Below are positions 5,961 to 9,895 of a stretch of DNA of 9,895 bases, piece after piece. Position numbers and translations under genes: made by a program. The stretch spans positions 1 through 9,895 of the forward strand of contig JAOZTL010000077.1 of NCBI GenBank assembly GCA_029942205.1, in the 5' to 3' direction. The stretch comes from Bacteroidales bacterium (lineage in GTDB: Bacteria; Bacteroidota; Bacteroidia; Bacteroidales; JAOZTL01). The stretch's first letter is position 1, and each line of letters opens with the position of its first letter. The notes beneath the pieces were generated by a model. The model ran no database searches and was not told where the DNA came from. It worked only from the letters and a program-made list of their open reading frames with translations.

Positions 5961-6979
5961 TATTGTTGCATTGTGTTCCAGCCTTGAGCTACGATGGGAA
6001 CTTTTACGCCATCCATGGCGATCAAGTCTACACCCGCAGATGCATCAGCGATGTAACCAATGGCAGTAATGTCTGCACTTTTTTTAATTTTCTGAAAATC
6101 TGGCTCGCTGATGGTAAATAACAATTCATAGTCTTCGCCTCCATTCATGGCAGCCACCACGGGATCCATATTCAGCTCTTCAGCCATACGAATAGTTTCA
6201 GGGGCTACGGGGATTTTCTCTTCGTAAAGTTTACAACCCTTGTTCGATTGATTGCAAATGTGCAGAATCTCTGACGATAAACCATCCGAAATATCAATCA
6301 TTGCATGTGGTTTAATGCCCAATTCTGCAAACATCTCGATAACATCCAAGCGAGCTTCGGGCTTCAATTGGCGTTCGAGAATATAATCATAGCCCTCCAG
6401 CTTGGGTTGTATTTCTGGTGCAGCCTGAAAAATGTTCTTTTCTCGTTCCAGTAGCTGCAACCCCATGTAAGCAGCTCCCAAATCGCCTGTAACACAAACG
6501 ATGTCGTTCGTTTGGGCAGTATTTCGGTATACGACATTGGTTTGTTTGGCTTCGCCCAGTACGGTGATGCTTATCACCATGCCTTTGGTGGACGATGACG
6601 TGTCGCCGCCAATCAAATCAACACCATACTGCTCACAAGCCAGCTGTATACCTTGGTATAGCTCGGTGAGAGCTTCTAGCTGAAAGCGACTCGATACCGC
6701 CAATGAAACCGTTATTTGCTTGGCAATGCCGTTCATGGCATACACATCCGAGAAATTGGACACTGCTGCCTTGTAGCCTAAGTGCTTGAGTGGCACGTAG
6801 GATAAATCAAAATGTACGCCCTCTACCAGCATGTCGGTAGATACCAACACTTTATCCGTGTAAGAAAGTACAGCGGCATCGTCGCCAATACCCTTGTGTG
6901 TGCTCTTGTTTTGTATCTTAAAGTCTTTTGTAAGTTTTGATATTAAATCAAATTCACCTATTTCTGATAGTTCTGTCAT
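5960..6979 (-). CDS. thiL: Thiamine-monophosphate kinase ThiL
   Basis: ThiL phosphorylates thiamine monophosphate to thiamine diphosphate, the final step of coenzyme synthesis, in the cytoplasm. At 339 residues it has normal length. Motifs: GIGDDAA (30-36, metal/ATP-binding aspartates), STDMLVEGVHF (47-57, substrate-binding segment), AVSNFSDVYAM (72-82), GGDT (124-127), VTGDLGAA, MIDISDGLSSEI and NGGEDYELLFT. All active-site aspartates expected for the PurM/AIR-synthetase-like fold are present. The ATG at 6979 is 10 nt after the stop of the sugar permease gene on the same strand, so the two are probably cotranscribed, with thiL second. No TPP riboswitch was recognised upstream of the pair. 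The gene ends against a hairpin element. Confidence 0.96.
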   Translation of the reverse strand: MTELSEIGEFDLISKLTKDFKIQNKSTHKGIGDDAAVLSYTDKVLVSTDMLVEGVHFDLSYVPLKHLGYKAAVSNFSDVYAMNGIAKQITVSLAVSSRFQLEALTELYQGIQLACEQYGVDLIGGDTSSSTKGMVISITVLGEAKQTNVVYRNTAQTNDIVCVTGDLGAAYMGLQLLEREKNIFQAAPEIQPKLEGYDYILERQLKPEARLDVIEMFAELGIKPHAMIDISDGLSSEILHICNQSNKGCKLYEEKIPVAPETIRMAEELNMDPVVAAMNGGEDYELLFTISEPDFQKIKKSADITAIGYIADASAGVDLIAMDGVKVPIVAQGWNTMQQ

Positions 6980-6989
6980 TTGTTTTCTT

Positions 6990-8345
6990 TTATTTTTCTG
7001 TCAATGCGTGTTTATATCCACTAATTCCGTAATAAGCAATGTACAAATAAGCGACAAGTGTAATACTAAAAGAAGCCTGTATACCTACTTTGTCTGCCAT
7101 CATTCCTGTTATTAGTGGTAAAATAGCACCACCAACAATCGCCAACACCAAAATGCCTGAGCCTTGGCTGGTATGCTTGCCTAGCCCCGAAATGCCCAAT
7201 GTAAAAATGGTAGGAAACATGATCGAATTAAACAAGCCGATGGCAATAATTGTCCACATGGCTAATGCTCCCGAAGAAAATACAGCTATCATTACTAATA
7301 TGGCAATGCTTAACGAGAATACAGTTAGTGTTTTGTTTGATTTTCCTTTGGCAATAAAAAATGCTCCTAAATTGAGTAATACAAAAGTCATAAAAATAAG
7401 TGAATCCATCCATAGTGAGGTAATAAAGTAGGACAACAATACGGCAAAAACGAGAATTGCACCAATGTACGAATACTTTAATGACGTACTTTTCATTTCA
7501 GCCATAAGGATTGCTCCAAAAAAGCGTCCGATCATCGCTCCACCCCAGTATAAAGCCACGTATTGTGCTGCCTCGCTTTCCGAAAAGCCTGCAATGCTTG
7601 GTTCTCCCAAGTAATTAATCAAGAAACTACCAATGGATACCTCTGCACCCACGTACATAAATATAGCCACTGCACCTAACACCAAGTGCTTAAATGCCAA
7701 TGCGTTTATTGCTTCTTTTTTATAGCTTATGGGTTCTATTTCGGGAAGTTTCACAAACACAAATACCAAAGCAATCGTAAATAAGGTGAGTGCAATACCG
7801 ATGTAAGGCATTTGTACGCTCTGCGCTTCTTCTAGTGCCGAGCTTACGTCGGTATTCAAAATCAATATGCCGCCTAAAAGTGGAGCAATGGTTGTTCCTA
7901 AGGAGTTGAATGCCTGCGTCATGTTCAAGCGGCTTGATGCGGTTTTGGGTTTACCCAAAATAGCCACGTACGGGTTGGCTGCCACTTGCAGAATCGTAAT
8001 TCCTGAGGCTAATACAAATAATGCCAGCAAAAATAAGCGATAGTCAATAATAATCGACGCAGGATAAAATAACAATGCACCTATCCCTGTCATTACAAGA
8101 CCGATAACGATACCAATTTTGTAGCCAATCCGTTTAACGATCCAGCCCGATGGCAATGAAACAAGAAAATATGCTCCAAAAAAAGTGAACTGAATAAGCA
8201 TCGTTTGGGTATAATTTAGCTCAAATATGCCTTTTAGGTGAGGAATCAAGATGTCGTTTAAGCTCGTAATAAAACCCCACATAAAAAATAGGCTCGTCAA
8301 TAAGCTTAACGAAAGATTGTAATTTTTAGATGTTGTGTTTGTCAT
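6990..8345 (-). CDS. Sugar:proton symporter, FucP/GluP family (MFS)
   Basis: This is an inner-membrane transporter of the fucose-hexose symporter branch of the major facilitator superfamily, 451 residues with about 12 hydrophobic segments. Family marks: [19 protein letters not shown] (20-38, with Asp31 corresponding to the proton-coupling Asp46 of E. coli FucP), [13 protein letters not shown] (119-131) and [18 protein letters not shown]. Where E. coli FucP has Glu135 this protein has Gln120, as I recall for the glucose/galactose (GluP) type, so a hexose rather than fucose is the better guess; the substrate is not proven. It starts with ATG at 8345 and precedes thiL by 10 nt. The leader region contains an inverted-repeat pair (8358-8367 and 8471-8480). 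No standard promoter was recognised. Confidence 0.93.
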   Translation of the reverse strand: MTNTTSKNYNLSLSLLTSLFFMWGFITSLNDILIPHLKGIFELNYTQTMLIQFTFFGAYFLVSLPSGWIVKRIGYKIGIVIGLVMTGIGALLFYPASIIIDYRLFLLALFVLASGITILQVAANPYVAILGKPKTASSRLNMTQAFNSLGTTIAPLLGGILILNTDVSSALEEAQSVQMPYIGIALTLFTIALVFVFVKLPEIEPISYKKEAINALAFKHLVLGAVAIFMYVGAEVSIGSFLINYLGEPSIAGFSESEAAQYVALYWGGAMIGRFFGAILMAEMKSTSLKYSYIGAILVFAVLLSYFITSLWMDSLIFMTFVLLNLGAFFIAKGKSNKTLTVFSLSIAILVMIAVFSSGALAMWTIIAIGLFNSIMFPTIFTLGISGLGKHTSQGSGILVLAIVGGAILPLITGMMADKVGIQASFSITLVAYLYIAYYGISGYKHALTEK

Positions 8346-8357
8346 GATTATTACTGC

Positions 8358-8480
8358 TTATACTGAATTGCTGTTATAATTGTGATAGAAAATGAATTAT
8401 TTTTTGTTTGTTTTTATGAGTGAAAACAGGCAGAAAAGAAATGTTTTAAATTCATAATTATGATAGCTATTTCAGTATAA
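8358..8480. repeat. Spaced inverted repeat in the permease leader
   Basis: TTATACTGAA (8358-8367) is the exact reverse complement of TTCAGTATAA (8471-8480), 103 bases apart. Next to the arms, TAATTGTGATAG (about 8376-8387) and TAATTATGATAG (about 8454-8465) form an 11-of-12 direct repeat. They could be paired regulator sites or the base of a long RNA fold in the permease mRNA leader. This is inference only. Confidence 0.5.
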
Positions 8481-8530
8481 ATTGCTTTCTTTCTATTGAT
8501 GTTAATTAATGGGTCAAATTAAACAAAAAA

Positions 8531-8560
8531 AAAGCTCCAATTATCATTTTATGGAGCTTT
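8531..8560 (-). terminator. Intrinsic terminator of the XRE regulator gene
   Basis: AAAGCTCCA (8531-8539) and TGGAGCTTT (8552-8560) form a perfect 9-bp stem around a 12-nt loop. On the minus strand it is followed by an uninterrupted T-run (8533 down to about 8525), starting 21 bases after the regulator's stop codon. A-rich sequence on one side and T-rich on the other mean it may also work in the plus direction, where no gene is seen. Confidence 0.85.
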
Positions 8561-8581
8561 TCTTTTTATTTATTTTATTTA

Positions 8582-8899
8582 TTATTCTGTAGGATCTACA
8601 TCATTCATACCATGAAAGTAATCTTCAATAGCTACGTTTACTACTTCTTGTAATTCTTTCTTTTGAACGTCTGTTAATTTTGGCAATACATCCTCTTCTT
8701 CCTCTTTGGTAAGGTAAGCAACTGAAGTTTCTAGTGCTTCTGCAATTTTTCTTAACGATTCTACGCCGTAATTGTTCACGTTCTTACGTCCTAACATTAC
8801 TCGTAAACTAACCGTTGGTATGTCAGTCTCTCTCGCTAATTTAGCAACCGACCATGCCTTTTCTTTTCTAATTCTTTCAATTCTTGCTGTAATATTCAT
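8582..8899 (-). CDS. XRE-type helix-turn-helix DNA-binding protein
   Basis: A small transcription factor, 105 residues from the ATG at 8899 (MNITARIERIRKEKAWSVAK). The frame is open back to a TTG at 8920, which would add seven residues; the ATG is preferred and sits about 38 nt after the predicted transcription start. Residues about 5-60 form a helix-turn-helix of the Cro/C1 type (WSVAKLARETDIPTVSLRVM, then GVESLRKIAEALETSVAYLT). The tail is acidic (EEEEDV) with a second predicted helix LTDVQKKELQEVVNVAIEDY that could mediate dimerisation. It has its own promoter and terminator, so it is monocistronic. No toxin or phage neighbour is present, so the regulated genes are unknown. Confidence 0.88.
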   Translation of the reverse strand: MNITARIERIRKEKAWSVAKLARETDIPTVSLRVMLGRKNVNNYGVESLRKIAEALETSVAYLTKEEEEDVLPKLTDVQKKELQEVVNVAIEDYFHGMNDVDPTE

Positions 8900-8943
8900 A
8901 ATTTTTCTATTTAAGTTCAAATTATTATTTCTTTGTCTCCATA

Positions 8944-8973
8944 CAAAAGTAGTAATAATTTATAAAATGACAA
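8944..8973 (-). promoter_or_regulatory. Bacteroidota-type promoter of the XRE gene
   Basis: On the minus strand TTG (8973-8971), 19 bases, TACTTTTG (8951-8944). This matches the primary sigma-factor consensus described for Bacteroidota, a -33 TTG and a -7 TAnnTTTG, with a perfect -7 element. Transcription would begin near 8936-8938, giving a leader of roughly 38 nt before the ATG at 8899. Confidence 0.8.
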
Positions 8974-9063
8974 CACTAAAATCGTAAAAAAATCGAATAT
9001 TTTTATTTTTATTTTCCATGAAACCATTAAGTTGTTGATTATCAGTCATTTTATTTTTGTTTT

Positions 9064-9895
9064 CTATTCTAATATTTTAGTAAAAATAATTTGTGCATCC
9101 TGTATTTTTTTTATTTCATTTACTACTAAGCTTAATTTGTTGGTATTTTCTCTCAATTGGCACTTTTTAGGATAATGCTGTATAAAAGCCAAAACTTTGG
9201 TAAAATTAGTGGATTGATAAAATCGGGATTCTTGATTATTTACAAAGTAACAAATCAATTTATTTTTCTTCAGTATTAGTTTTTCTATGCCTAATTGTAT
9301 CGCTAGCCAGCGTACTTTCACCGTATTCAGTAATTCTTCGCTTTGAGTAGGCAATTCACCAAACCGATCGACTAGGTTTTGTTTAAATTCCTCCAAGCTT
9401 TCGGTTGTTTCAATATTGTCTAATTGCCGATAAAGCTTGATGCGCTCTGCAGTGTTTTCGATATAATTCTCTGGGAACAATAATTCTAAATCGGTATCCA
9501 CATGACAATCAATAACGTACTTTGTTTCTTTCTCAAGTTTTTCTATTTCTTCCTTATCGCCATTAGCAAACAAGCCTTGGAACTCATTTTCACGCAATTC
9601 CAGCAATGCTTCGTCCAATATTCGTTGATAAGTTTCGTAGCCAATGTCCGAAATAAAACCACTTTGTTCGCCACCAAGCATGTTTCCTGCTCCACGGATG
9701 TCCATGTCTTGCAAGGCGATGTTGAATCCGCTACCGAGTTCCGAAAACTCTTCGATGGCTTTCAGTCGGCGGCGTGCATCGGGAGTTTGTACCGTTAGTG
9801 GTGCGGCTATCAAGTAGCAAAAGGCTTTTTTGTTTGATCGCCCAACACGTCCACGCAATTGATGCAAATCGCTTAGTCCAAAATTTTGTGCATTA
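9064..9895 (-). CDS. mfd: Transcription-repair coupling factor Mfd (partial, C-terminal 276 residues)
   Basis: Mfd is a RecG-like DNA translocase that removes RNA polymerase stalled at lesions and recruits UvrA. The window holds only the end of the gene; the frame continues past the right edge, and the family is about 1100-1150 residues. Visible pieces in order: the last helicase motif LHQLRGRVGRSNKKA, then the TRG/relay segment GSGFNIALQDMDIRGAGNML and GEQSGFISDIGYETYQRI. The C-terminal regulatory domain (TRCF/D7) follows, starting near ELLFPENYI, with RFGELPTQSEELL. The stop is TAG at 9064. A TTG at 9867 could be read as a start, but the homology runs through it (NAQNFGLSD just before), so it is internal. 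The gene lies 91 bases from the XRE promoter on the same strand; no clear terminator is visible after it. Confidence 0.95.
   Translation of the reverse strand, partial: NAQNFGLSDLHQLRGRVGRSNKKAFCYLIAAPLTVQTPDARRRLKAIEEFSELGSGFNIALQDMDIRGAGNMLGGEQSGFISDIGYETYQRILDEALLELRENEFQGLFANGDKEEIEKLEKETKYVIDCHVDTDLELLFPENYIENTAERIKLYRQLDNIETTESLEEFKQNLVDRFGELPTQSEELLNTVKVRWLAIQLGIEKLILKKNKLICYFVNNQESRFYQSTNFTKVLAFIQHYPKKCQLRENTNKLSLVVNEIKKIQDAQIIFTKILE

Noticed and set aside
8346..8581. TPP riboswitch controlling the permease-thiL operon
   Set aside because: The conserved CUGAGA-type core of the THI element was not seen on the minus strand.
8900..8920. TTG start for the XRE protein
   Set aside because: The ATG at 8899 starts the recognisable domain with suitable distance to the promoter; the extra seven residues are low-complexity.

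Overview
The window looks like chromosomal DNA of a Bacteroidota bacterium. It is AT-rich, its starts lack convincing Shine-Dalgarno sites, one promoter fits the Bacteroidota form (TTG, 19 bp, TAnnTTTG), and the proteins (FucP/GluP-type sugar permease, ThiL, Mfd, a large TPR protein) have a Bacteroidota flavour. A marine or gut-type Bacteroidales is plausible, but that placement is only an impression. No mobile-element protein, CRISPR array, tRNA or rRNA is visible.

Layout. Positions 1-1784 (minus strand) hold molybdenum cofactor genes: moeA, then moaA, overlapping by 17 nt, with moaA running off the left edge. Positions 1785-2327 form a 543-base gene-free stretch packed with hairpin repeats. 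Positions 2328-4478 (plus) encode a 716-residue TPR protein. Positions 4633-5040 (plus) encode a small, probably exported protein. cheD (about 5299-5847, plus) is an orphan chemoreceptor-deamidase-type gene. Convergent to it, on the minus strand, are a sugar permease gene (6990-8345) and thiL (5960-6979), 10 nt apart and probably one operon. Further right on the minus strand are a small XRE-type regulator (8582-8899) with its own promoter and terminator, and the C-terminal part of mfd (9064-9895).

The genes are mostly housekeeping (molybdopterin synthesis, thiamine diphosphate synthesis, transcription-coupled repair, sugar uptake). They do not form one pathway.

The most unusual content is between the genes. 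Six copies of a short element are present: a conserved stretch close to GTGCGTAAGCAACATCA, about 3 nt, then a 5-bp stem closed by a GAA triloop. The stem sequence changes between copies while pairing is kept (AGCTC/GAGCT, AGGTC/GACCT, AGCAC/GTGCT, AGATC/GATCT, AGATT/GATCT). This is real covariation and marks a structured DNA or RNA element. A second family combines a CAGAC-like triloop hairpin, exactly 3 nt, and a 10-12 bp hairpin. A third repeat of 34 bp lies on both sides of cheD. These resemble REP-type extragenic palindromes, but no transposase is in view and their function is unknown.
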